A DNA stretch of 64,000 nt. Origin: an uncultured Erysipelotrichaceae bacterium. GTDB lineage: Bacteria; Bacillota_I; Bacilli_A; Erysipelotrichales; Erysipelotrichaceae. A model generated the notes under the pieces. It made no database searches, was not told the DNA's origin, and saw only the letters and a program-made list of their open reading frames with translations. The stretch spans positions 100,988 to 164,987 of the forward strand of contig CAIFEQ010000001.1 in NCBI GenBank assembly GCA_903789495.1, read 5' to 3'. This document shows, one piece after another, positions 37,811 through 46,377 of the stretch (position 1 is the first letter of the stretch; each line of letters opens with the position of its first letter). The position numbers and the translations under genes are program-made.

Positions 37811-38616
37811 GATGATTCCTCCTTTTCCGCTTCTTCCGGAAGCGCTTTGCGCCAGTTGGCATGAACCAGATCCGACAGACTGACATGGACATTGCGGTAG
37901 CGGGTCTGGGGATCCGGTTCCCGGAAACCCAGAACCGGGTTGATCCGGATGGCCTTTTCCGGGCAGACATGCACACATGCCATACAGGCCTGGCAGTTCT
38001 TCCGGTTCCGGACCGCCCGATGTTTCTGCAGATGAATACAGCCGGCCGGGCAGACCTTCGTGCACAGACCGCAGCCGATGCACCGGGCCGTAAAGCTGAA
38101 GTCTGCCCAGACCGTGGCCGGCTGATGCCCGACCAGCTGCAGGTAATGCTCATGCGCCTGCCGGTCGGCCTCGGTCACTTCCTCAAAGCCATGTTTTCTG
38201 ACGGCAAGATCCTGACGGATCACCTCCAGCTGTTCCTCCACATGCTTGTCCAAGGCCAGCTGTTCCTTCATGTCAAAGGCGGGCAGAAAATTGTCCACCA
38301 TCAGCAGGGTGCGGATATAGTCGATCCGCTTCCCGGCATCACCGAAGACCTGACGGGCCAGTTCCACGGCATTGGCATGCCGGTTCCCATAGGTCAGGAT
38401 CAGAAACACATAGGAAGTCTCAAAGGTGGCCCGGCTGATGAAGGCCTTGACCATCTGCGGCATCTCATGCCCGTAGATCGGGGCCACGATGCCGATCCGC
38501 TCCGAGCGGAAATGCAGGTCTGTACGGTCAATCACCTGGGGAATACTGATGACATCCGTATCCAGACTCCTGGCTGCATACAGACTGTTTCCGGTTCCGG
38601 AAAAACAGAAGATCAT
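37798..38616 (-). CDS. EFR1-type flavodoxin/ferredoxin fusion
   Basis: 272 residues. Flavodoxin-like N-terminal half with the FMN loop FSGTGNS (5-11); C-terminal part with two 4Fe-4S motifs, CIGCGLCTKVCP and CQACMACVHVCP. These proteins carry electrons between flavin and iron-sulfur partners in anaerobes. First gene of the operon that holds the isopropanol-type dehydrogenase and two lipoprotein hydrolases. GGGAGG precedes the start. Upstream lies a 22-bp element shared with the flavodoxin lipoprotein operon. Confidence 0.9.
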   Translation of the reverse strand: MIFCFSGTGNSLYAARSLDTDVISIPQVIDRTDLHFRSERIGIVAPIYGHEMPQMVKAFISRATFETSYVFLILTYGNRHANAVELARQVFGDAGKRIDYIRTLLMVDNFLPAFDMKEQLALDKHVEEQLEVIRQDLAVRKHGFEEVTEADRQAHEHYLQLVGHQPATVWADFSFTARCIGCGLCTKVCPAGCIHLQKHRAVRNRKNCQACMACVHVCPEKAIRINPVLGFREPDPQTRYRNVHVSLSDLVHANWRKALPEEAEKEESSCVI

Positions 38617-38694
38617 AGGCTTTCCTCCCGGAAGGCTGCTGCTGATCTCTGCCTTCCTGTGCTCTACGTCTGCATGCTAGCGGGAATCCGGAAA

Positions 38695-38716
38695 TCTGTA
38701 CAATATTGTTTCCGCA
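38695..38716 (-). promoter_or_regulatory. Shared 22-bp upstream element, copy 1
   Basis: On the minus strand it begins TGCGGAAAC, contains the palindrome ACAATATTGT, and ends TGTACAGA. 18 of 22 bases match the copy at 45296. It lies 78 bases before the EFR1 start. It may include a -10 and an operator; the regulator could be the LysR gene at 42051. Confidence 0.55.
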
Positions 38717-38844
38717 ACCAGCTATTCAGCAGATGAATTCTCCTTTTCGTTTTCCATCATGTACTTCCCGGGAAATCCGGATTATGCTCAGAATCGGAAA
38801 TGCAGAGCCGTCCTGCGGTTCTGCATCTGGCCAGGAGGAAGAAC

Positions 38845-40032
38845 ATGAAAACATTTCAGTACACAGGAATGCCCAGGGTCTACTTCGGGGAAGGTGCCCT
38901 GGAGACGGCACTGACTGCGGAACTGCCCCAGATCGGCAGGCGGGTCATGCTTGCCTATGGCGGCGGCTCCATCAAGCGCAACGGGATCTATGATCAGGTG
39001 TGTGCCCTTCTGCACAAAGCCGATAAGACCATCATTGAGTTCAGCGGCATCATGGCCAATCCGACCTATGCCAAGGTACAGGAAGGCGCCAGGCTGGCCC
39101 GTCAGGAAAAGGTGGACTTCATCCTGGCCGTCGGCGGCGGTTCCGTCATGGACTGTTGCAAGATCGTCTCTGCCCAGGCCAGGATGGAAGAGGATATCTG
39201 GAACGCCGAGTTCAGTGAACATAAATATCCCACGGATTTCCTGCCGCTTGGCATGGTGGTGACTGCTTCCGGCACCGGGGCCGAGATGAACAATGGCGCC
39301 GTGATCACCAACGAAGAAACCCGGCAGAAGAACGGCATGGGCGGAGCCCTGGCCCGCTTTGCGGTGCTGGATCCGTCTTACACGCTCAGCGTACCGATGT
39401 CCCAGGCGGTGTCCGGAGCCTTTGATACCCTGTCCCACTGCATGGAAACCTACTTCGGCAGACCGTCGGAAACCAATGTCTCCGATGAGATCAATGAAGC
39501 CATCATGCGGAATGTCATCCGCAACATCCGGGCCATGATCGCCCATCCGGAAGACGTCGGTGTCCGTTCCGAACTCATGTGGGATTCTTCCATGGCGGAA
39601 AACGGCATCCTCAAGCTGGGCAAGCAGACGGACTTCCAGTGCCATATGATCGAGCATCAGCTCGGTGCCTACACCGACTGCAATCACGGGCAGGGACTGG
39701 CTGTCATTCACCCGACGGTCTACCGGCACCTGCTCAAGGGCAACACATCAAAGTTTGCCCGCTTTGCCCGTGAGGTCTGGCAGCTGCCTGCGGAAGGCCG
39801 CTCGGAAGAAGAACTGGCGGCTGCCGGGATCCAGGCGCTGGCCGACTTCATCCGGGAAATCGGTCTGCCTGCCACGCTGACCCAGCTCAAGGCCAATCTG
39901 CGTCCCGGCAGTCCGGATCCTGCCGACCGGGATCTGCTGCGCAGGGTGGCAGACAGCACCATCCTTTCCGGCGGCTGTGCCCGGAAGCTGACGGCAGATG
40001 AAATCTTCCAGATTCTGACCGAGTGCCTCTGA
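38845..40032 (+). CDS. Iron-containing alcohol dehydrogenase (YqhD/butanol dehydrogenase type)
   Basis: 395 residues. Rossmann-like GGGSVMDCCK and TASGTGAEMN bind cofactor; metal ligands are in SHCMETYF, CHMIEHQLG and CNHGQGLAVIHP. Group III iron-type ADHs of this build use NADPH and reduce a wide range of aldehydes. AGGAGG precedes the start. It is divergent from the EFR1 operon. Its stop is 8 bases from the 3' end of the group II intron, so it has probably lost direct access to its terminator. Confidence 0.93.
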   Translation: MKTFQYTGMPRVYFGEGALETALTAELPQIGRRVMLAYGGGSIKRNGIYDQVCALLHKADKTIIEFSGIMANPTYAKVQEGARLARQEKVDFILAVGGGSVMDCCKIVSAQARMEEDIWNAEFSEHKYPTDFLPLGMVVTASGTGAEMNNGAVITNEETRQKNGMGGALARFAVLDPSYTLSVPMSQAVSGAFDTLSHCMETYFGRPSETNVSDEINEAIMRNVIRNIRAMIAHPEDVGVRSELMWDSSMAENGILKLGKQTDFQCHMIEHQLGAYTDCNHGQGLAVIHPTVYRHLLKGNTSKFARFAREVWQLPAEGRSEEELAAAGIQALADFIREIGLPATLTQLKANLRPGSPDPADRDLLRRVADSTILSGGCARKLTADEIFQILTECL

Positions 40033-40082
40033 GCAGAACAATAGGGTAGAGTGAGCCGCGTGAGCGGCTCGACCCTCCCATT

Positions 40083-40114
40083 GCACCGTACGTACGGTTT
40101 TCCGTATACGGCGC
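40083..40114 (-). ncRNA. Group II intron domain V
   Basis: Catalytic hairpin GCGCCGTA-TACGG-AAAA-CCGTA-CG-TACGGTGC in minus-strand order, with one G-U pair. It is intact, so the ribozyme could still splice even if the encoded protein is broken. Confidence 0.9.
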
Positions 40115-40125
40115 TACGTCTGTAT

Positions 40126-41436
40126 TTATGCACGGATACTGAGATAGTAGTTCAGCGGGTTGACCAGTCCTGGCCGACCCGTTTTCCTGTTTGGCAGGGC
40201 CAGTACTTTCGGGCTCAGGGCGTAGTTGACCACATCCATTCCGCATCTCCGATACCAGCCCAGGCGGGAATTGGCCACCTTGAAGGTATCTTCTTCTGTG
40301 AAATGACAGTGAAACGTCCGATTGAGTTTCTGCAGATTGATATCGATTCTCTTCGGTCTTTTCCACTGCTTGATGATGATCACTCTGACCTTGTGCCGCA
40401 TCCATTGACCGAACCGGTCAAGAAAGCCCTTCATATCTCCTATGGAGAAATAATTGATCCAGCCTCTCATGATCTGATTCAGCTTTGTGAATGTGACTGC
40501 CAGCGGTCTGGACACTGCCTCTCTGCGTTTCAGAACCAGCCTGACTTTGGCGATCAGACGTTTCTTCCTGTCATCGCTTGGCTTGCAGTGCCATCCATCC
40601 TTACTGCTCTTCCAGTACGTAAAGCCCAGGAACTCACTGTTCTGCGGTCTGCCCACCTTTGTTTTGGTCGGACTGACCTTCAGGAACAGCTTCCGTTCCA
40701 GCCACGAGGCTGCCGACTTCATCACCCTGTTTGCGGCCATCTCGCTTCCGACAAAGATATCGCAGTCATCTGCGTATCGAACAAAGTGCAGTCCTCTGCT
40801 CTCCAGTTCCCTGTCAAATTTATCCAGATAGATGTTCGCCAGTATCGGCGATAACGGGCCTCCCTGCGGGACACCCATTTCCGAGGGTGATACGAGACCG
40901 TTTTCCATCACGCCGGCCTTCAGGAACGACCTGATGAGATGGAGCGTCTTCCTGTCGTTCACCTTCTCTCTCAGAATGGAGATCAGCTTGTCGTGATTCA
41001 CCGTGTCAAAGTACTTCTCAATGTCCAGATCGATGACCCATTCATACCCGCTGTTCAGGTATTCCAGCACCTCTTCCATGGCGCCATGCGCACTCCGGTT
41101 CGGGCGGAATCCATAGCTGTGTTCACTGAACGTACTGTCCTAGATCCGGCTCAGTACCTGGGCCACGGCCTGCTGAATGACCCGGTCCGCGACCGCCGGG
41201 ATGCCCAGCGGCCTTTGCTTGCCGTTCGGCTTGGGTATATAGACTCTGCGGACCGGTTTCGGTCTGTACTGCATGTTCCGGATTTCTGCTTTGATTTCTT
41301 CCCCATGACGGGCAAAGTATTCTTCCAGTTCTCCGGTTTTCATCCCGTCCGTTCCGGCGGCGCCGTGATTCCTCTTCACCCTCTGAATCGCTTCTCTCAG
41401 GTTCTGATCACTCAGGATCACTTCAATGAGTTCCAT
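40126..41436 (-). pseudogene. ltrA: Group II intron reverse transcriptase/maturase with an internal amber codon
   Basis: Reading frame of 437 codons, with TAG at 41140-41142 in place of an aromatic or other residue between QVLSRI and DSTFSEHSYGFRP; both sides stay in the same frame. Reverse transcriptase motifs: RRVYIPKPNGKQRPLGIP, IDLDIEKYFDTVNHD, GVPQGGPLSPILANI and the active site YADD in FVRYADDCDIF. A maturase domain follows; there is no HNH endonuclease, as in class C. With only one nonsense change the decay looks recent, or a suppressor or an error is possible. Confidence 0.88.
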
Positions 41437-41991
41437 TCCGCTGTGCCACTCCTTTCTATTTACAGAGAATTCCGAAATCGTCCCCGGGCCTTTTGCCGTC
41501 AGAAGCTACGTTCTTCTGCCTCAGGCTTATTCTCCCTTTCGGACTGTTCGGATCTTGTGTATAGTGGGGCACACTATACAGACATTAGGTCCTTCGCTCC
41601 GCTTCCATTACAGAAGTTTCAACGCTACTGTGACCTCAGCTGACTTCTTGCGATAGACCTTTTCCGACCGGAGTTTTACGATAGCTGTTTGAAAGCGTTT
41701 CGGATTTCTCCGTCCGCAAGATCTCCCGGGATAAGACATACATCCTTCGTTTCCACAGCCCTCCGATTTACTGCTTTGGCCTTACGTCTGTCTTTAGGAC
41801 TTTGGCTTGTATGGCAGCCTTATCCGCCTCACAGCCTCATCGGATTCCTGTGCGTAGGCTCAGAAACCTGCTAGCCACTGCTTTCACCCATGACGTCACC
41901 GTCACCGGCTGGTGGTTCACTTCACTTGGCGACAAATACCTGTGATCCGCATTTCAGCGGACTGGATGTATGCCATGCCCGGCATACCATG

Positions 41992-42033
41992 AAAATCCCG
42001 GAACCTGACAGGAAAAACAGGTCCCGGGATTTT
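41992..42033. terminator. LysR terminator and probable former shared terminator of the ADH gene
   Basis: AAAATCCCGG pairs with CCGGGATTTT, with an inner ACCTG/CAGGT stem. T tracts on both strands. It is the insertion target of the intron. Confidence 0.85.
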
Positions 42034-42050
42034 TGCGCTGTCCGGCCGGT

Positions 42051-42908
42051 TCAGGCAAAGACCGCCTGCAGCTGGTACAGCATGTTTCTCCTGCAGGTGA
42101 GATAGTAGGTGACATTCACCTCCGGATCGGTGATCTGCACGGCAGTCCGACCGGTGATGTCTTTCATGCCCTTCAGGGAGAGATCGGTCACAAAGCAGGG
42201 CAGAACGGAATTTTCAATCAGCTCCCGGAAGGTATAGCGTTCATTCTGCATCAGGACCCGGGAATCCGGCATCTTTCGATGGACAATCTCCGACCAGAAA
42301 CCGATATCGGAGAACAGCAGCATGTTTTCGCCGTTCATATCCGCCAGCTTCAGCTTCTTCCGGCGAGCCAGGCGGTGGTGCACCGGCAGATAGAACAGCA
42401 GGTGTTCCTCCCCGATGGCTTTGGCATAGAACTCGGAAGTCTGACCTTTCTTTCCCTTCTTTGAAGACAGGTCATAGGGCAGGATGACCAGCTGATAGCG
42501 GTCCTCTGTCAGACCTCTCTCGAGGTCGGCCGGCAGCCCGGGCTCCGAGACAATGGCTTTCTGCGGAAAGGCCCGCGAGATCCGGCTGATCAGGCCGGGC
42601 AGTTCGATGACGGCAGCCGTGCCGATGGAGATGGTCCGGCTGGCCCGGTCATAGGAACGGACCCGATCCACCATCTCATCGGTCTGTTTCAGCAGCAGCC
42701 GGATCTCTTCCGCCGCCAGCCTGCCATTGTCATTCAGGGCAATGCTGTTGCGGGTCCGGTTGAAGAGCGGAACTCCGAAAGTCTCCTCGGCTTTCTTCAT
42801 GGCCCGGGTAATGGTCGGCTGTGAAATGGTATACTTTTCCGCCACCTCCGTCAGCGTTCCGTACTGGGCAAACGCCGCAAAATACTGCATTTCCTCATAC
42901 GTCAGCAT
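42051..42908 (-). CDS. LysR family transcriptional regulator
   Basis: 285 residues. N-terminal helix-turn-helix (LTEVAEKYTISQPTITRAMKKAEETFG), then an effector-binding domain. The neighbours on both sides are redox genes (iron ADH, FMN reductase, flavodoxin), which in anaerobes often form LysR-controlled carbonyl or oxidative stress regulons. AAAGGA precedes the start. A TATAAT is seen about 50 bases upstream. Its terminator carries the group IIC intron. Confidence 0.9.
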   Translation of the reverse strand: MLTYEEMQYFAAFAQYGTLTEVAEKYTISQPTITRAMKKAEETFGVPLFNRTRNSIALNDNGRLAAEEIRLLLKQTDEMVDRVRSYDRASRTISIGTAAVIELPGLISRISRAFPQKAIVSEPGLPADLERGLTEDRYQLVILPYDLSSKKGKKGQTSEFYAKAIGEEHLLFYLPVHHRLARRKKLKLADMNGENMLLFSDIGFWSEIVHRKMPDSRVLMQNERYTFRELIENSVLPCFVTDLSLKGMKDITGRTAVQITDPEVNVTYYLTCRRNMLYQLQAVFA

Positions 42909-43056
42909 TTTCCTTTTCTCCTCTCCTGCTCTGAAACAGCAGCTTTTTCTGTCTCTATTATAAAGCCCTGCCGCTATACCGGCTTTGTATTCTGTTTCAG
43001 TCCTCTAATTTCTGCCGCAATACCCGGAAAGGGTCTGTCAGTGCGAACCCGCGCAA

Positions 43057-43088
43057 AAATCTCCGTGAAAGTGTCTTCACGGAGATTT
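43057..43088 (-). terminator. Terminator of the flavodoxin lipoprotein operon
   Basis: AAATCTCCGTGAA and TTCACGGAGATTT form a perfect 13-bp stem with a 6-base loop; TTTTT on the minus strand. Confidence 0.9.
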
Positions 43089-43111
43089 CCGGGCGTGCAT
43101 GGCAAGAGGGG

Positions 43112-43555
43112 TTATTTTCTCAGCTTCTCTGCCTGTTCTGCTGTAGTCGCCATGCCGCCCCAGGTAAAGCCATACAGTTTGGCAAACCGGTTCATCGTAT
43201 ATTCCCCGGCATCCAGCATCCACTTTTCCGGTGCGGCGCCCTGATACAGGAAGTAGAGGGTGCGTCCCTTCATGCTGCCGGTCTTGACCGGACCATAGAA
43301 GCGGTCCAGCAGAGTGCGGACACTGCCGCAGAGATTATGCCAGTAGACGGGCGAACCGATGGCCACGACATCTGCTTCCTTCATCTTTGCGGCAATCTCA
43401 TCAAACTGATCGCCCGGCAGGTTCTGCCCGTAGAAATTGATACGGTAATCCGTCAGGTTCAGAGTCTCATAAGGCTGATCGCCGAAAAGTGCTTTGGCAA
43501 ATGCTGCGGTGGTGCCATCCTTGTTGGGACTGCCATTGATGAACAATGCTTTCAT
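43112..43555 (-). CDS. NADPH-dependent FMN reductase/flavodoxin-fold oxidoreductase
   Basis: 147 residues; MKALFINGSPNKDGTTAAF is the FMN-binding start of the iron-sulfur flavoprotein/WrbA-like group, and GSPVYWHNLCGSVRTLLDRF the flavin loop. The family usually exceeds 170 residues, so this is a short member. Third gene of the operon, 6 bases after the hydrolase. GAGGAGG and AAGGA precede the start. Confidence 0.85.
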   Translation of the reverse strand: MKALFINGSPNKDGTTAAFAKALFGDQPYETLNLTDYRINFYGQNLPGDQFDEIAAKMKEADVVAIGSPVYWHNLCGSVRTLLDRFYGPVKTGSMKGRTLYFLYQGAAPEKWMLDAGEYTMNRFAKLYGFTWGGMATTAEQAEKLRK

Positions 43556-43561
43556 ATTTCC

Positions 43562-44596
43562 TTATTCCTCCTCTGTATGCATATGGCGCAGCCAGAACGC
43601 TTCCGCATGGTCCACCCAGCCCTCGGCAGCGGTTCCGGTACCCAGGCCGAAGCCATGGGCCAGACCGGGAAAGACATCGATTTCGGCATCGATGCCCGCC
43701 TCCTGCAGACGGTCGATCCGATCTTCCATGGTGCGGTACCAGGCAATCTGATCCGCGGTGCCGACATTGGCATAGGTCGGCGGTTCGCTGCCGGTGACTT
43801 CGGAAATGCCGCTATACTGCGTGACCACAATGGCCGGCTGCGGATATTCCTCTTCCCCGAACATGCCGGTTCCCAGGGTGCCGACCCAGTTGGCCATGCG
43901 GGCACCGGCTGAGCCGCCCCATAACGAGTAATCCGTCATGTCAATACCCAGGCTCTGCGCATTTTCATGCAGGAATGCGATGGCCCGGGACAGATCCTCA
44001 CAGGCTTCTTCTGCATCCGGACGGTAGATCAGGGCAAAGGCGTTATAGCCCCGGTCTGAAAGTTCCAGCGATACCGGAAAACTGTCCTGCATGGCCCCGA
44101 CATAGGCAAACCCGCCGCCTGCCGAAACCACTGCGGTTCTGGCGTTTTCTTCCCCGCGGAAGAAGAACAGACCGGTATCTGCCTTGTCAGGATCGGCCTG
44201 CTTTTCTGCTTCGGTGTAGATGTCATAGAAGATCTGCTGTCCGGACGAAGCCTGTTCATAGAGATAATTGACAATCTGCACCGTCATCTTCGGATCGATG
44301 TTGTGATACCAGACCAGCTGCAGATCACCCAGCGTACTGCCGCTCATGTACCCTTCCTCGACGGGAAACAGCAGGCGGCCATAGTCCCCGAACACCGGAT
44401 CATCGCGCACCTCGTCAATCGTGGTTTCCGTGGTATAGGGAGCTTCGGTCACGGCCGTATGGAGACCGACCGCAGAAGTCTGCGGTGCGGAACTGCTCTG
44501 TGTCATGGCCGTACTGCCGCAGGCAGACAGGCCAAGGCTGCACAGCAGCAGGCCGGTGAACCTTCCAGGGATGCGCAGCTCAGCCGGCCAGGACAT
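43562..44596 (-). CDS. Alpha/beta-hydrolase lipoprotein
   Basis: 344 residues with lipobox LSAC. Alpha/beta-hydrolase features: AGGGFAYVGAM as the oxyanion region, nucleophile in WGGSAGARM, and His in PGLAHGFGLG. Between signal and domain is a region of about 90 residues that also has family-like sequence. Its start overlaps the flavodoxin lipoprotein by 17 bases, so the two are translationally coupled. Both should be anchored outside the membrane. Substrate unknown; the build resembles BD-FAE/acetyl esterase proteins. Confidence 0.83.
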   Translation of the reverse strand: MSWPAELRIPGRFTGLLLCSLGLSACGSTAMTQSSSAPQTSAVGLHTAVTEAPYTTETTIDEVRDDPVFGDYGRLLFPVEEGYMSGSTLGDLQLVWYHNIDPKMTVQIVNYLYEQASSGQQIFYDIYTEAEKQADPDKADTGLFFFRGEENARTAVVSAGGGFAYVGAMQDSFPVSLELSDRGYNAFALIYRPDAEEACEDLSRAIAFLHENAQSLGIDMTDYSLWGGSAGARMANWVGTLGTGMFGEEEYPQPAIVVTQYSGISEVTGSEPPTYANVGTADQIAWYRTMEDRIDRLQEAGIDAEIDVFPGLAHGFGLGTGTAAEGWVDHAEAFWLRHMHTEEE

Positions 44597-45218
44597 CTTC
44601 TGCCCACGCGGCAACCTCCGAGGCATCTGCCTGTGAGGCAAAGCGCTGTCCTTCCTGCCAGTCGCCGGTGCCTGCCAGGGCAGCGAGATCCTGGCCACTG
44701 GAACCGATCCCGGATGAAGCAGAGGTGCAGAACGGAATCACGGTCTTGCCGGTAAAGTCATTGTCTGCAATGAACTGTCTGACCGGCCAGGCGGCATTCC
44801 CCCACCAGATCGGATAGCCGAAGAACACCACATCATAGCTGTCCCAGTTCTCGACCGTGGTGGTGGTCAGTTCCACCTGATCCTGCAGTGTTTCATTTTC
44901 ATGTTCCTGAGAGACCCGGCTGTCCGCATTCGTCCAGTCCAGATCTTCTTCGGTATAGGGATCCACCGGTGTAAGTTCATAGAGATCCGCGCCGACTGTA
45001 TCGGCGATGGTTTCCGCCACGGCTCTGGTATTGCCGGTGCCGGAGAAATAGACCACCAGAGTCGCGCCGGTATTTTCCGTTTCGGCTGCGGTGCTTTCTG
45101 CCGCTGCCGCGGTAGTGGCTGCGGCAGAGGCGGTGGCTGTACTGCTCTGGGCACTGCAGCCGGCCAGCAGGCCTGCCGCCAGGACCAGGCTCATCACTTT
45201 CTGCATTGTCTGTCTCAT
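44580..45218 (-). CDS. Flavodoxin-domain lipoprotein
   Basis: 212 residues. Signal sequence with lipobox LLAGC, then an Ala/Thr/Ser/Glu-rich linker of about 30 residues, then a flavodoxin domain: VVYFSGTGNTRAVAE (FMN loop), GYPIWWGNAAW and PFCTSASSGIG. A flavodoxin carried outside the membrane is uncommon and points to an extracytoplasmic redox step. First gene of its operon; AAAGGAG precedes the start and a copy of the 22-bp element is 77 bases upstream. Confidence 0.88.
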   Translation of the reverse strand: MRQTMQKVMSLVLAAGLLAGCSAQSSTATASAAATTAAAAESTAAETENTGATLVVYFSGTGNTRAVAETIADTVGADLYELTPVDPYTEEDLDWTNADSRVSQEHENETLQDQVELTTTTVENWDSYDVVFFGYPIWWGNAAWPVRQFIADNDFTGKTVIPFCTSASSGIGSSGQDLAALAGTGDWQEGQRFASQADASEVAAWAEDVLAG

Positions 45219-45280
45219 GACTCTGCTCCTTTCGATTCTTTCCGAAGCAGGCTGTCCCTGCTTCCTGCAGGAACATCATA

Positions 45281-45327
45281 AAAGCCGCCCCGGTTTCTGT
45301 ACATTATCGCTTTCGCAGGGCGGCTTT
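45281..45327 (-). terminator. Terminator-like hairpin enclosing the flavodoxin promoter region
   Basis: AAAGCCGCCC and GGGCGGCTTT form a 10-bp stem with a 27-base loop, followed by TTTTATG on the minus strand. It lies 22 bases after the U32-like gene. The loop holds the second 22-bp element. Confidence 0.6.
45296..45317 (-). promoter_or_regulatory. Shared 22-bp upstream element, copy 2
   Basis: Minus strand: begins TGCGAAAGC, contains GATAAT (a good -10), ends TGTACAGA. It matches copy 1 at 18 of 22 positions and is 77 bases from the start of the flavodoxin lipoprotein gene. Confidence 0.55.
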
Positions 45328-45349
45328 CATTTCCTGAAACCTGAAGGAT

Positions 45350-46261
45350 TCAGAACAGGTCCAGTGTATTGCTGAGATAGATGTCTTCCCGGACCGTCAG
45401 CTGATACGCCGGCCGGGTCAGGTAGTAAAGCAGAAATTCCAGGATCAGGGCACTGCCCAGACTGCGTCCTTCGATCTTGAACTGCGTGAAGCCTCTTGGC
45501 AGATAGTCCTGCTGAATGGCATCCAGGCTGATGAAAGCAGGACTCTGCATGGCCCGGGAGAAGCGGTAGCCTTCTTCGGCATGCGGGGCCCGGCACACGT
45601 GTTCCGGTCCGTCTTCGCCCAGCACTTCCCGGCTGACCGCCTCATAGCAGGCCCGCCGGTCCTGACACCCGGTCCAGCAGCAGGTATTGCAGAGGAATTC
45701 CGTCTTCTCCCTCTGATGCGGGGAAAGCTGGTCCAGTTCGGCAAAATGATTGTTCAGACGGTAGTCGGCGACCACATAGCGGAACTCCGGCCGGTTCAGT
45801 TCCTGCACAAAGGCGGGAAACTGATCCAGTACCTTGGTCGTCGAAGACACCAGATACAGCTGCGGATACGTCTGCCGCAGATAGGCCGTCAGCAGTTCGG
45901 CATGCACGATGATCCCGTTCTGTACACCGTCCGTTCCGGCCAGCCGGGCACAGAGCGCATTGCACCGGGGATCGGAGAGATGCTCGGGCCGGAGCAAGGA
46001 ATTGCTGAAGGTCAGCCGGGCGGAGATGCCGTATTTCTGGGCAAGAGCCAGGGCTTCCTGCACCCTGGCCTCTTCGGCCCCCAGCCGGCCGCCGCCCCAG
46101 ATACAGTCTGCCGGACAGCCATAGAGCGAACCGATGTCACACCAGTCATAAAAGTATTCCCGGTGTTCATAGAACAGCGGCAGGAAGACCTGATACAGGT
46201 CAACGAATTCAAACAGACCGGGCAGATGATAATGGGCGATGTGGTTCATCTGCTTCATCAT
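45350..46261 (-). CDS. Peptidase U32-like protein
   Basis: 303 residues. The C-terminal part, FTQFKIEGRSLGSALILEFLLYYLTRP, resembles U32 proteins, and four Cys in CNTCCWTGCQDRRACYE could hold an iron-sulfur cluster as in UbiU/UbiV and related U32 proteins. A second Cys pair lies in WCDIGSLYGCPADC. Function is not known for this short type; U32 proteins modify RNA or tetrapyrrole/quinone precursors or cleave peptides. Two adjacent ATG codons form the start. Monocistronic. Confidence 0.65.
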   Translation of the reverse strand: MMKQMNHIAHYHLPGLFEFVDLYQVFLPLFYEHREYFYDWCDIGSLYGCPADCIWGGGRLGAEEARVQEALALAQKYGISARLTFSNSLLRPEHLSDPRCNALCARLAGTDGVQNGIIVHAELLTAYLRQTYPQLYLVSSTTKVLDQFPAFVQELNRPEFRYVVADYRLNNHFAELDQLSPHQREKTEFLCNTCCWTGCQDRRACYEAVSREVLGEDGPEHVCRAPHAEEGYRFSRAMQSPAFISLDAIQQDYLPRGFTQFKIEGRSLGSALILEFLLYYLTRPAYQLTVREDIYLSNTLDLF

Positions 46262-46377
46262 ATCCCCAAGAGCGTCCCAGCGTTCGGTCTTTTCTGCCCT
46301 TTCAGGTCAGAAAGAAAACCCGCCTGTCTGAAAACAGCACAGCGCTGCCAGCACCAGGAGGGTCTCTTGTATGTACC

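Larger units (their letters stand above)
40041..41987 (-). mobile_element. Group IIC (bacterial class C) intron
   Basis: About 1947 bases. Domain V is at 40083-40114: an 8-bp stem GCGCCGTA/TACGGTGC, a two-base bulge, a 5-bp stem and an A-rich loop; the catalytic triad position reads CGC, the class C form, not AGC. Domain VI is at 40043-40076. The 5' end, GTATGCCGGGCATGG, resembles known class C starts, and AAGAAGTCAGC occurs further in as in class C introns. It sits 4 bases after the T tract of a terminator hairpin, the standard class C target. About 550 bases 5' of the reverse transcriptase make up domains I-III. Confidence 0.88.

Noticed and set aside
41140..41142. Amber codon read as pyrrolysine or other recoding
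   Set aside because: No tRNA or Pyl gene is visible, other genes end at TAG (for example mcrC), and the position in homologues is an ordinary residue.
40126..41436. Retron, DGR or Abi-type reverse transcriptase as an exciting defence system
   Set aside because: The adjoining domain V and VI hairpins, maturase domain and terminator target identify a group IIC intron.
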